Source: Tautonia sociabilis (GTDB taxonomy: Bacteria; Planctomycetota; Planctomycetia; Isosphaerales; Isosphaeraceae). From it: a stretch of 64,000 nucleotides of DNA. Shown here piece by piece: positions 34,186 through 42,285 of the stretch; positions within the stretch are counted from its first letter, which is position 1, and every line of letters starts with the position of its first letter. The notes under the pieces are model-generated. The model had not been told where the DNA came from. It worked only from the letters and a program-made list of their open reading frames with translations, and searched no databases. The stretch lies in assembly GCF_003977685.1 (NCBI RefSeq), contig NZ_RYZH01000025.1:32183-96182 (forward strand). Reading direction: 5' to 3'. The translations under genes were made by a program, and so were the position numbers.

Positions 34186-35056
34186 GACCATCGCGATCGG
34201 CGGCCGCCCCGTGGGTGAGGGCCATCCGGCCTACGTCATCGCCGAGATCGGCCTGAACCACAACGGCGACGTCAAGATCGCCAAGCAGCTCATCGACGCC
34301 GCCGCCCTGGCCGGCTGCGACGCCGTGAAGTTCCAGAAGCGCACTCCCGAACTGTGCGTCCCCCCCGAGCAGCGCGACATCCTCCGCGAGACGCCCTGGG
34401 GCGTCATGACCTACATGGAGTACCGCTACCGCGTCGAGTTCGGCGAGGACCAGTTCGCCGAGATCGACCGCTACTGCAAGGACAAGGGAATCGCCTGGTT
34501 CGCCTCCTGCTGGGACGAGCCTTCGGTCGACTTCATCGAGCGGTTCGACCCCCCGTGCTACAAGATGGCCTCGGCCAGCCTAACCGACGACGCTTTGTTC
34601 AAGCACACCGTCGCCACCGGCAAGCCGATCATCCTGTCGACCGGCATGTCGACCATGGAGGAGATCGAGCACGCCGTCTCCCTCTGCAACCCGGAGAAGC
34701 TGATCATCCTCCACGCCACCAGCACCTATCCGTGCAAGCCCGAAGAGCTGAACCTCCGGGTCATCCCCGTCTTGAAGGCGAAGTTCGACTGCCCGATCGG
34801 CTACTCCGGGCACGAGGTCGGTCTGCAGACCACCCTGGCGGCGGTGACGCTCGGCGCCTGCGTCGTCGAGCGGCACATCACCCTCGACCGCGCCATGTGG
34901 GGCAGCGACCAGGCCGCCTCGGTCGAGCCCTCAGGCTTCAGCCGACTGGTCCGCGACATCCGGGTGATCGAGGCCGCGATGGGGGACGGCATCAAGCGCG
35001 TCTACGACAGCGAGCTGCCGATCCGGAAGAAGCTACGGAGGGTCGGGAATGCTTAA
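34178..35056 (+). CDS. NeuB-type nonulosonic acid synthase, lacking SAF domain
   Basis: TIM-barrel enzyme that condenses PEP with a mannosamine-type sugar to give a sialic-acid-like nonulosonate. 292 aa. Motifs: VIAEIGLNHNGDVKIAKQLID, CDAVKFQKRTPELC, ILSTGMSTMEEIEHAV, ILHATSTYPCKPEELN, GYSGHEVG and VERHITLDRAMWGSDQAAS. Full-length NeuB enzymes are about 340-350 aa with a C-terminal SAF (antifreeze-like) domain that contributes to the active site. Here the chain ends right after the barrel, at the start of the next gene (8-bp overlap). Short versions are known. It lies between NeuA-type and GT42-like genes in one operon. Confidence 0.88.
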   Translation: MPRTIAIGGRPVGEGHPAYVIAEIGLNHNGDVKIAKQLIDAAALAGCDAVKFQKRTPELCVPPEQRDILRETPWGVMTYMEYRYRVEFGEDQFAEIDRYCKDKGIAWFASCWDEPSVDFIERFDPPCYKMASASLTDDALFKHTVATGKPIILSTGMSTMEEIEHAVSLCNPEKLIILHATSTYPCKPEELNLRVIPVLKAKFDCPIGYSGHEVGLQTTLAAVTLGACVVERHITLDRAMWGSDQAASVEPSGFSRLVRDIRVIEAAMGDGIKRVYDSELPIRKKLRRVGNA

Positions 35057-35897
35057 GCCGGAGGCCAACACCCGAGAGGACGTCTTCCTGCTCGGATGTG
35101 GTCGGTCTGTACTCGATCTCTCCGACGCGGACCGGGCCGCCATCTCCCGATCGCGGTGCGTGCTGGCCCTGAACAAGTTCATCCTCTTCCACGACGTCGC
35201 TCGCATCACCCCGACGCACGTCTGGTTCACCGAGGATCACTGGCCTGGGCCTCGCGTCCTCCGAGACATTTTCGCCCACTGCCGGCGGAATCGGCTCGAG
35301 GGCCTGACCTTCATCATCACCCCCCAACCCCGCATCTTTCACGACCGAAGGCTCACGTATACTCGGGCTCGGCTCGGGTATACCTGGCGGAATGCCCTCG
35401 GGAGGAAGATGCTGGAGCCCTTCCTCCCTCCTCCTCGAAGCCGGCTGGAGCGCGTGGAGCGGCATTTCTGGCTCGACGGCGGCTCGTGGGCGACCGAGCC
35501 CGGCCAGCCGCTGTTCCACCTGAGGACCAGCTTCACCTGCGCCCTGAACTACCTGGCCGTGACGCATCCCGGGGCGCACATTCACCTCATCGGCACGGAC
35601 TTCAACTCCGGAGGCTATTTCTTCGAGGAGCGGATGGCTCGCTTCCGAGGCCGATGGGACGACTGGACAACCTCGACCCAACGCGAGCAAGGGCGCCACT
35701 TCGCCACGATCCCTCACGAGGGCAAGACCGTCTTCGACGCGTTCCCCTACATGCGCGAGCAACTCGACCGAGCTGGCGTGCGCGTCTCCTGCCCCAACAA
35801 AGAGAGCGGCGTCGTGCGACAGGGCCTGGCCGACTACGAGCCAATCGTCCCGGCCGACGCTCCCGTCGGAGTCTCCCCCGGGGAGGCGAGCGGATGA
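35049..35897 (+). CDS. Putative GT42/DUF115-like glycosyltransferase (candidate sialyltransferase)
   Basis: A 282-aa protein that is not recognised at once, but its motif order resembles CMP-sialic-acid-dependent GT42 sialyltransferases (such as Campylobacter CstII) and the related DUF115 fold. It has a G-x-G loop near the start (LLGCGRSVLDLSD), an Asn strand (ALNKFILFHD, N42), the R-T-S segment (FHLRTSFTCALNYLA, R159), IHLIGTDFNSGG (D184), a His cluster (HFATIPHEGKTVFDAF, H217/H223) and the closing strand RVSCPNKES. Each has an ordered counterpart in CstII. It overlaps both neighbours (8 bp with NeuB, 4 bp with GT2). This position suits transfer of the nonulosonate onto the glycan. The family call is inference. 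Confidence 0.55.
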   Translation: MLKPEANTREDVFLLGCGRSVLDLSDADRAAISRSRCVLALNKFILFHDVARITPTHVWFTEDHWPGPRVLRDIFAHCRRNRLEGLTFIITPQPRIFHDRRLTYTRARLGYTWRNALGRKMLEPFLPPPRSRLERVERHFWLDGGSWATEPGQPLFHLRTSFTCALNYLAVTHPGAHIHLIGTDFNSGGYFFEERMARFRGRWDDWTTSTQREQGRHFATIPHEGKTVFDAFPYMREQLDRAGVRVSCPNKESGVVRQGLADYEPIVPADAPVGVSPGEASG

Positions 35898-36844
35898 TCC
35901 CGCCCCCACCTCCCATCTCCTGCCTCCCGGACCCCGGCCCCCGACCACTCTGGTCGGTGATGATCCCTTGCTACGACGCCGACCCGACGTTTCTCGAAGC
36001 CACCTTGCGCTCCGTCCTGGACCAGGATCCCGGGCCGGAGCGCATGCAGATCGGGGTTGTCGAGGACGCCTCCCCCGGAGCCGATCGAACCGAGGCTCTT
36101 GTACGCAAACTCGCCCCCGATCGGGTCGAGTTCCACCGGAACGAAGCCAACCTGAGACTCGCCGGGAACTGGAACCGCTGCATCGAACTGGCCCGAGGCC
36201 GATGGATCCATCTCCTACATCAGGACGACCTCATCTCAGAGGGGTTCTATCGGCAACTGGAGCGGGCCGAACACGAGGCCCCCTCCTGCGGCGCGGCCTT
36301 CACCCGATTCAGCCTCATCGACGAGCTCGGCCACTGGATCGCGATCGAGGCGCTGGAGCGGCCCTCGCCCGGCGTCATCGAGGGATGGCTCGAGCGGCTC
36401 ATCCTCCGGCAGCGGGTCCAGTGCCCTGCGATCGTCGTTCGACGCTCCACCTACGAGGCCCTCGGCGGCTTCCGGACCGATCTGGCGTTCGCCCTGGACT
36501 GGGAGATGTGGGTGCGGATTGCCGTCCACTTCCCGGTTTGGTACGAGCCAGCGATCCTGGCACACTTTCGACTCCACGGAGCGAGTGAGTCGGATCGACT
36601 GCAAGACGCTCATCGGACCGGCCTGGACGTCCTGAAGGCCCGCGAGATCGTCCAACGTTACGTTCCCCCGGAACTCGCGCCGGACGTGGCGAGAATCCTG
36701 ATCGCCCAGCACCCCCACGATCCTCCGTCGACGACCAGGACCCTGAGAGGCCGTTCTCGAGCGATTGCTCGAGGGCTGACCCCTCCCGTCCTTTGGGAGC
36801 TCTTGCGCCGGCTCAAACGGGCGACGACTCAGTGTGTGGCTTGA
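35894..36844 (+). CDS. Glycosyltransferase family 2
   Basis: A 316-aa GT-A fold glycosyltransferase. It has the nucleotide-binding strand LWSVMIPCYDADPTFLEATLRSVLDQDP, a D-A-S turn (VVEDASPGADRTEALVRKL), the metal-binding region near WIHLLHQDDLISEGFYRQL, and the acceptor-side motif PAIVVRRSTYEALGGF...DWEMWVRI with the ED/DW-type catalytic site. It starts within the stop of the previous gene (ATGA) and closes the NeuA-NeuB-GT42-like-GT2 run. Donor and acceptor unknown. Confidence 0.88.
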   Translation: MIPPPPPISCLPDPGPRPLWSVMIPCYDADPTFLEATLRSVLDQDPGPERMQIGVVEDASPGADRTEALVRKLAPDRVEFHRNEANLRLAGNWNRCIELARGRWIHLLHQDDLISEGFYRQLERAEHEAPSCGAAFTRFSLIDELGHWIAIEALERPSPGVIEGWLERLILRQRVQCPAIVVRRSTYEALGGFRTDLAFALDWEMWVRIAVHFPVWYEPAILAHFRLHGASESDRLQDAHRTGLDVLKAREIVQRYVPPELAPDVARILIAQHPHDPPSTTRTLRGRSRAIARGLTPPVLWELLRRLKRATTQCVA

Positions 36845-37190
36845 GGCGAGCGCCCGGCCGGGTTGGATTCGGGCCCCTTGGAACGCATCGCGAACACCAA
36901 CTCCTCCAATCCCTTCCTCCTCGATTAAAAACGCCCAGCCCCATCGAACCGTCCTGGCGAAGCACCGGGTTCCGACGGATCCCCTTCGGCCCCCCGCCGC
37001 CAACGGGCCGCCTGACCCCCTTGTTCCCTCCTTCTGATCCAAGAGGCCCCCGCACTGACAACTCGGTTTCCGAGTCGCCTTCGCGAGGTTGACCGTCCAA
37101 CCGGAACGCGCCTGGACTCGACGGTCGAGCAGCACAGCCTTCGGAGGAGCAAGACGCGCGGCCCCCACACTCCGTTGACTGAGGACTCTT
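36845..37190. other. Intergenic region, nothing recognised
   Basis: 346 bases between two glycosyltransferase genes. Frames on either strand translate to low-complexity sequence. No hairpin of note and no clear promoter, though a transcription start for the following pair of genes may lie here. Confidence 0.4.
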
Positions 37191-38129
37191 ATGGACATCA
37201 GCGTTTGTATTTGCACCTGGAACAGGGCCGATCTGCTCGACCAGACCCTCCGAGGACTGGCCGCGATGTCGGTTCCCCCCGACCTGGAGTGGGAGCTACT
37301 GGTCGTTAACAACAACAGTTCCGACCACACGGACGAGGTGATCGCCCGCCACGAGGGCGTCCTGCCGCTCCGGAGGTTGTTCGAGCCGAAGCAGGGGCAC
37401 TCCAACGCGAGGAACTGCGCCCTGGCCGCCGCCACAGGAGAGATCATCCTCTGGACAGACGACGACGTGCTGGTTGACCCCTCCTGGCTTGCCGAGGTCG
37501 CCGCCGCCGCCCGACGCTGGCCGGAGGCCTCGTACTTCGGCGGCCCGATCGAGCCCTGGTACGAGGAGGAGCCCCCCGCCTGGGTGCGAGATCACCTGCC
37601 GATGCTCATCGGGCCGCTCGTGGTGCTGGACTACGGGCCGGAGGTGCGTCCGATGACGCCCGGGGAGACCGCCTTCGGCGCGAACCTCGCCTTCCGAGCG
37701 AACGTCCTCAAGGGCCACTCGTTCGACCCCTCCCTCGGACGCAAGGGGACGTCGCTGATCGGCTATGACGAGTACGATCTGATGAACCGCCTGCGCCGCT
37801 CGGGTCATACCGGCGTCTGGGTCGGAACCGCTCGGGTGCGGCACTACATCCCCCGGCGTCGGATGTCGGAGCGGTTCGTGTGGGAGTGGTTCGTGGCCGA
37901 CGGCCAGAGCCAGATCCGGATCGGCGCCCGGCAGATCGGCGGGAGGAGGGTCCTCGGCTTCCCCCCGCATCTGGTCCGACGCTACGCCCGATACCGGGCG
38001 AAGAGTTTATTGCGGTCCGGCCGCAAGGACGACGCCTGGATGACGTCCTTCATCGAGGCCGCCCGGACGCTCGGCTACCTCAAGGAGCTGCGGAGCGCCA
38101 GAGAACGCGTCCCGGCCCAGACGGCCTGA
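37191..38129 (+). CDS. Glycosyltransferase family 2
   Basis: A 312-aa GT-A glycosyltransferase. MDISVCICTWNRADLLDQTL is the classic N-terminal strand, LLVVNNNSSDHTDEVIARH follows, then GHSNARNCALAAATGEIILWTDDDVLVDPSW with the DxD-type TDDD (about residues 88-91). The acceptor domain has AFGANLAFRANVL and GYDEYDLMNRLRRSG. The conserved motif order suggests a rhamnosyl/hexosyl transferase of the WcaA type, but the sugar cannot be named. It is 19 bases from the downstream GT4 gene and probably co-transcribed. Confidence 0.9.
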   Translation: MDISVCICTWNRADLLDQTLRGLAAMSVPPDLEWELLVVNNNSSDHTDEVIARHEGVLPLRRLFEPKQGHSNARNCALAAATGEIILWTDDDVLVDPSWLAEVAAAARRWPEASYFGGPIEPWYEEEPPAWVRDHLPMLIGPLVVLDYGPEVRPMTPGETAFGANLAFRANVLKGHSFDPSLGRKGTSLIGYDEYDLMNRLRRSGHTGVWVGTARVRHYIPRRRMSERFVWEWFVADGQSQIRIGARQIGGRRVLGFPPHLVRRYARYRAKSLLRSGRKDDAWMTSFIEAARTLGYLKELRSARERVPAQTA

Positions 38130-38148
38130 GGCCCTTGGGAGACACTGC

Positions 38149-39471
38149 ATGCATCGCAGGTTGAGGATCGCCGTCTGGCACAACCTCCCGAGCGGCGGCG
38201 GCAAGCGAGCCCTGCACGACCACGTCCGAGGGCTGGTCGCCCGGGGGCACGAGCTCGAGGCGTGGTGCCCGGCGACGGCCGACACGACCTACCTGCCCCT
38301 CGCCGGGATGATCCCCGAGCACGTGGTGCCGTGCGAGCTGCCCCGGGTCCCGCGTCGGGGACGCTGGGGATGGACGACCGAGCCCTATCGCCAGGCCCTC
38401 GCCGAGGCCAGGGAGATCGACCGGGCGGCGGAGAAGGCCGCCGAGGAGATCCGCCGGGGGGGATTCGACCTGCTCTTCGCCGGCACTTGCCTCTCCCAGT
38501 TCGCCCCATCAATCGGCCGATTCGTGGACCTCCCTTCCGTTCTCTACCTCCAGGAGCCGAACCGAGACCTCTACGAGGCGCGCTTCCCCTCGGAGGACGG
38601 CCGTCGCCCGTGCTGGCTGGCGGTCCCCAACCCTCCCAAAAACCGGAGGATCGACCTGGCGATCGCGATGGCCGTGTACGACTACAACCGCCTGCGCGCC
38701 TTCCGCCATCGCGGTCTGGTCGAGCGTGCCAACGCGAAGGCCTTCGACACCATCCTGGTGAATTCCCTCTTCAGCCGAGAGAGCGTCGCCCGCTCCTACG
38801 ACCTGGAGGCCCGCATCTGCTACCTCGGCATCGACACCGCCGCCTTCCGGCCGCTTGGGACGCCGAAGGAGCGGTTCATCATCGGCCTGGGGGGCCTCCA
38901 CCCGGCGAAGCGCCCCGACATCGCCATCCGGGCCATCGGCACGATTGAGCCGACTCGTCGGCCCCCCTTGTTCTGGATTGGGAACATCGCCAAATCACAA
39001 TTCGTCGACGAGCTGACCGCTCTGGCGTCCTCCCTGGGAGTCGATTTCCGACCGAGGGTGGGCGTGGCGCACGAGGAGCTGGTCGACTTGCTCGGCCGGG
39101 CCTCGGCAATGGTCTACGCTCCCCGGCTCGAGCCGTTCGGCTACGCCCCGCTGGAGGCCAACGCCTGCGGCACCCCGGTCGTCGCCGTCGCCGAGGGGGG
39201 GATCCGGGAGTCGCTCCGGGACGGGGTGAACGGGACCCTCCTGCTCGACCCCGACCCCGAGCCGATGGGGAAGGCCCTGCTCTCCTACGCGGACGACCTC
39301 GAACGCTCCTCCCGGGACGGCGCCCTCGCTCGTCGGGATGTCGAGCAGCGCTGGAGCCTCGACGCGGCGATCGACCGCCTCGAGGCCGAGTTGCTCCGCA
39401 TCGTCTCCCGGGGCGGCTCGAAGGCGAGCTCGGCGGAGGCCGCCAGCGGAACGACCGCGACCCGAGACTGA
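38149..39471 (+). CDS. Glycosyltransferase family 4
   Basis: A 440-aa GT-B glycosyltransferase. The N-terminal half has the acceptor motif AVWHNLPSGGGKRALHDHVRGL. The C-terminal half carries the donor site with RFIIGLGGLHPAKRPDIAIRA, MVYAPRLEPFGYAPLEANACGTPVVA (the E-x7-E catalytic pair and GTPVV) and GVNGTLLLDPDPEPMG. No membrane segment. The last gene of the glycan locus on this strand. Probably extends the repeat unit from a nucleotide-sugar. Confidence 0.9.
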   Translation: MHRRLRIAVWHNLPSGGGKRALHDHVRGLVARGHELEAWCPATADTTYLPLAGMIPEHVVPCELPRVPRRGRWGWTTEPYRQALAEAREIDRAAEKAAEEIRRGGFDLLFAGTCLSQFAPSIGRFVDLPSVLYLQEPNRDLYEARFPSEDGRRPCWLAVPNPPKNRRIDLAIAMAVYDYNRLRAFRHRGLVERANAKAFDTILVNSLFSRESVARSYDLEARICYLGIDTAAFRPLGTPKERFIIGLGGLHPAKRPDIAIRAIGTIEPTRRPPLFWIGNIAKSQFVDELTALASSLGVDFRPRVGVAHEELVDLLGRASAMVYAPRLEPFGYAPLEANACGTPVVAVAEGGIRESLRDGVNGTLLLDPDPEPMGKALLSYADDLERSSRDGALARRDVEQRWSLDAAIDRLEAELLRIVSRGGSKASSAEAASGTTATRD

Positions 39472-39646
39472 GCCGCTCCCCGACGGCGCTCCCCGCGTCG
39501 CCTTGAAACGCAAGCGAGCCCCCCGTCGACCCGATCGATCGGCCAGATTCGTTCAATCCGAGTCTCCGGACCCGACGATAAATTTGGCAAGGTAGCCCCC
39601 TCCCGAGGAGAGAGCGGACCACCCCCCCGAATCCGGAGGGCCCGAG

Positions 39647-40882
39647 ATGAGGACGAACCTCTGCCGAACTCGATCGTCGAGGGCCCTCCGAGCCGTCGCC
39701 GTGTTCGCCCTGGGAGCGACGGCCCCGGCCCTGTCGCCCCCCCCGGCGTTCGCCCGGCCGCCCGGGCAGGTTCCCGAGGCCCGCCAGCCATCGGGGGCCG
39801 GGGTCCCCTCCTCGGCGCCGGTCGAGGCCGAGACGGTCATCCGATACGAGGGAACGCCGGCCGCCGGCTCCCGGATCTCCGTCGGAATCGACGGCGAGCC
39901 GGTCCCGGGGACGACCTATCGCTGGGAGCAGATCGCCGGTCCCCCGGTCGTCTTGAACGACCCAGACGCCCCCAAGGTCCAACTCACGGTCCCGGCCGGG
40001 GCCGACGAGATCGTGCTCCGACTGGTCGTGGCCGACTCCCAGGGCCGATCACAGCAGGCCCGCGTGGTGATCCCGATCCGACCGTCCTTGGCGACCGATG
40101 CGACCGCCGAGGCCCCAATCCCGATGCCAGCCCTCCCCGAGGAGCCCGATGGGGTGCCGCCCGCCTCGCCGGCCCCGGCCCCGGGCCCGAGGGCCGATGC
40201 CGGGGACGATCAAATCGGGTTGGTGGGCCGTCGGATCACGCTCAATGGTTCCCGGAGCGGTCCGGGGCCGGGCCTGGCCTTCCGGTGGTTCCAGATGGCC
40301 GGCCCTCCGATCAGGGAAACGTCCCAGGAGGGCCCCTACTATTCGTTCGTCCCGACCGAGGCGGGGATCTACCGCTTCGGCCTCGTGGTGGCCCGGGAAG
40401 GGACGATCCTGGGGCCCGATGACGTGACCGTCGAGGTGGGAGAGCCGCCGGCGGCGTCGGGCTCGGCGATGCCGATGGCGGCCTGGGGGACGGGGATCGC
40501 CAGCGCCTCGCCGACGGCCCGGGTGGTCCTCGGCGGCGGGGCGGGGCCGCTCGGCGGCATGGTGACGGAGCGAGTGGCGGAGATCCTGGACGAGGTCGCC
40601 TTCCGCGTGGACCTCTATTCCACCTTCGCCGACCTGACGGCCGAGCTGATGCGGCGGATCGACGCCGTTGTGCCTCAGGATCCCCAGGTGCGGCAGCTCT
40701 GGGACCAGGCCGTCTTCGGGCCGATGTCCCGCCAGCTCGCCTCGGAGCTGTACGCCGCCGGGCTCGATCTGAGGCTCCCCCAGAGCTACCAGGAGCCGCT
40801 GTCCGCCTCCCAGAAGGAGCGGCTCCAGGCGATGCTCCGCGGCTTCTCCAGGGAATTCCGATGGCTGGCCCGGGCCCGATGA
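39647..40882 (+). CDS. Secreted protein with two PKD/Ig-like repeats
   Basis: A 411-aa exported protein. Signal peptide about 1-37 (AVFALGATAPALSPPPAFA). Two Ig-like repeats are visible at about 63-148 and 182-266, both with the PKD-like core YRWEQIAGPPVVL and FRWFQMAGPPIRE and a terminal strand (RLVVADSQGRSQQA; FGLVVAREGTILGPDD). They are separated by a Pro/Ala-rich linker. The C-terminal ~120 residues are helical (MVTERVAEILDEVAFRVDLYSTF). No catalytic motif. Probably a surface adhesion or scaffold protein. The ATG at 39647 starts the signal peptide; AT-rich GATAAATTT at about 39577 may be a -10 box. Confidence 0.75.
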   Translation: MRTNLCRTRSSRALRAVAVFALGATAPALSPPPAFARPPGQVPEARQPSGAGVPSSAPVEAETVIRYEGTPAAGSRISVGIDGEPVPGTTYRWEQIAGPPVVLNDPDAPKVQLTVPAGADEIVLRLVVADSQGRSQQARVVIPIRPSLATDATAEAPIPMPALPEEPDGVPPASPAPAPGPRADAGDDQIGLVGRRITLNGSRSGPGPGLAFRWFQMAGPPIRETSQEGPYYSFVPTEAGIYRFGLVVAREGTILGPDDVTVEVGEPPAASGSAMPMAAWGTGIASASPTARVVLGGGAGPLGGMVTERVAEILDEVAFRVDLYSTFADLTAELMRRIDAVVPQDPQVRQLWDQAVFGPMSRQLASELYAAGLDLRLPQSYQEPLSASQKERLQAMLRGFSREFRWLARAR

Positions 40883-40935
40883 CGACCGGAGGACGGCGTC
40901 CCCGGACTCGAACCCAAGGACGGGACGATCGACCG

Positions 40936-41901
40936 ATGAATCAGATCCTGGAACGCATGCTCGCCGGGGCGTCGGCCGTGGCCCTCGGCGCGGCTCCGGC
41001 CCTCGGCCTGCCGACAGGTCAGGCGGCCCCCCGCCCAACGGATGGCCTCGGCATCGTCGTGGAAGCGGAGGCCCCAGGGCAAGACGGCGAGGTGGTCCCC
41101 GCCGGTCACTCCCCGACGGCATCTCCCTCCGCTCAACAGATGCAGGCCCCGCCCTCGGCGCCCCCGAAGCTCTCGACGGTCCCCCAGGCGGCCCCTCCCG
41201 TCGCCATCCCGCAGGCCCCCCCGGCAATGACCCAGGCCGTGCCGGCCTTCGTGCCGCAGATGGCGGTGCCGATGACCATGCCCCAGATGGGGATGGTGCC
41301 CGCCGTCGGCTACGCTCCCCAGGTGTCGGCGCCGATGTCAGCGAACTTCTTCCTCCCGCCGGCCCAGGTCCCGGCCTCCGGCGCGGGGATGATACCGATG
41401 ACGACCGCTCCCATGCCCATGATGACCATGCCGATGATGGCGGTGCCAATGATGACCGCATCGCCCGCCGTGCTGGCTCCGGCCGCCCCCGCGATGGCGG
41501 CCGCCCCGGCCGCCGCCGCCCCGGCGGCCGGGGTCGCGGCGGTCACGAACCAGACCGTCGCGCTGTCCACCTCCGCCTCCCGAACCCGGGTCCGAGTCCG
41601 GGGGCCCGGCCTCATCGCCTCCTCCCTCGCCCGGCTCGGCGAACGGCTGACGGCCCTCGGACGGACCCGGATCGAGACGGTGCAGGAGACGGAATTCGCC
41701 TCCCCCCTGGTCCAGAACGCCGGGGGAGGACTGGCGACCTTCTCCACGACCTCGGCCGCGCCGATCCCCTCGCCTCCCCAGCAGTATGCGATCCCCACCG
41801 CGGCTCCCCCTCCCCAGGAGTATTGCCCTCCTCCTCCGGCAGTCCCCTCCCCCCAGGATCCCCCCCCGCACCGACACCTTTTCGGCAAGCATGCCCCCTG
41901 A
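40936..41901 (+). CDS. Secreted Met/Pro/Ala-rich low-complexity protein
   Basis: A 321-aa protein with a signal peptide-like N-terminus (RMLAGASAVALGAAPALG). It is dominated by methionine/proline/alanine repeats: PQMAVPMTMPQMGMVPAVG, APMPMMTMPMMAVPMMTAS, then AAPAMAAAPAAAAPAAG. A basic patch (RTRVRVRGPG) precedes a Pro-rich end. No conserved domain. It shares this Met-Pro style with the gene at 42286. Possibly a surface coat or metal-interacting protein. A 14-bp hairpin terminator follows. Confidence 0.7.
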   Translation: MNQILERMLAGASAVALGAAPALGLPTGQAAPRPTDGLGIVVEAEAPGQDGEVVPAGHSPTASPSAQQMQAPPSAPPKLSTVPQAAPPVAIPQAPPAMTQAVPAFVPQMAVPMTMPQMGMVPAVGYAPQVSAPMSANFFLPPAQVPASGAGMIPMTTAPMPMMTMPMMAVPMMTASPAVLAPAAPAMAAAPAAAAPAAGVAAVTNQTVALSTSASRTRVRVRGPGLIASSLARLGERLTALGRTRIETVQETEFASPLVQNAGGGLATFSTTSAAPIPSPPQQYAIPTAAPPPQEYCPPPPAVPSPQDPPPHRHLFGKHAP

Positions 41902-41942
41902 CCCGGCCGGGCCGGAAGGGAGCGGACGCATGGCCTCCCGAT

Positions 41943-41976
41943 GGGGGGAGGGGCGGAATCGACCGCCCCTCCCCCC
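41943..41976 (+). terminator. 14-bp perfect hairpin
   Basis: GGGGGGAGGGGCGG (41943-41956) is the exact reverse complement of CCGCCCCTCCCCCC (41963-41976), with a 6-base loop AATCGA. It sits 41 bases after the 40936-41901 stop codon, so a terminator is likely. A short T-run (CGTCGTTTCCCC) follows within 10 bases. Confidence 0.65.
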
Positions 41977-42285
41977 TCGTCGTTTCCCCGGCGGGACGAT
42001 CCAACCTCAGCCGCTCCCCGCCCGTTCAACCAGGAATCCAGGGTGTATTTCCGAGTTGCGGGGATTGCACAACGGAAGGACCAGCGGCAAATTGCGCAAA
42101 GAGATTCACTGAACCCGTCGAGTTGTGTGATAGACTGGGTTTAATTTGGAACAGACGCGAAGGGACGCCCGAACTCGACTCACGCTCCGTCGTCCGCCGC
42201 TCGTTGAGGACATCTCGGGCGTTGCCCCGTCGCTCTCCGGGAGGCTCCGATCCTCTCCAACCCCTTGCCAGAGGATGGTGTTGCG
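41977..42285. other. Comparatively AT-rich leader region
   Basis: 309 bases before the next gene. The part from 42030 to 42160 is less GC-rich than its surroundings and contains GTGATAGACTGGGTTTAATTT (TAGACT at 42131-42136), the best -10 candidate here. No small gene was recognised. Confidence 0.35.

Noticed and set aside
42030..42160. AT-richer stretch considered as an RNA gene or riboswitch
   Set aside because: No consistent secondary structure or conserved riboswitch core was recognised; a promoter/leader is the simpler reading.
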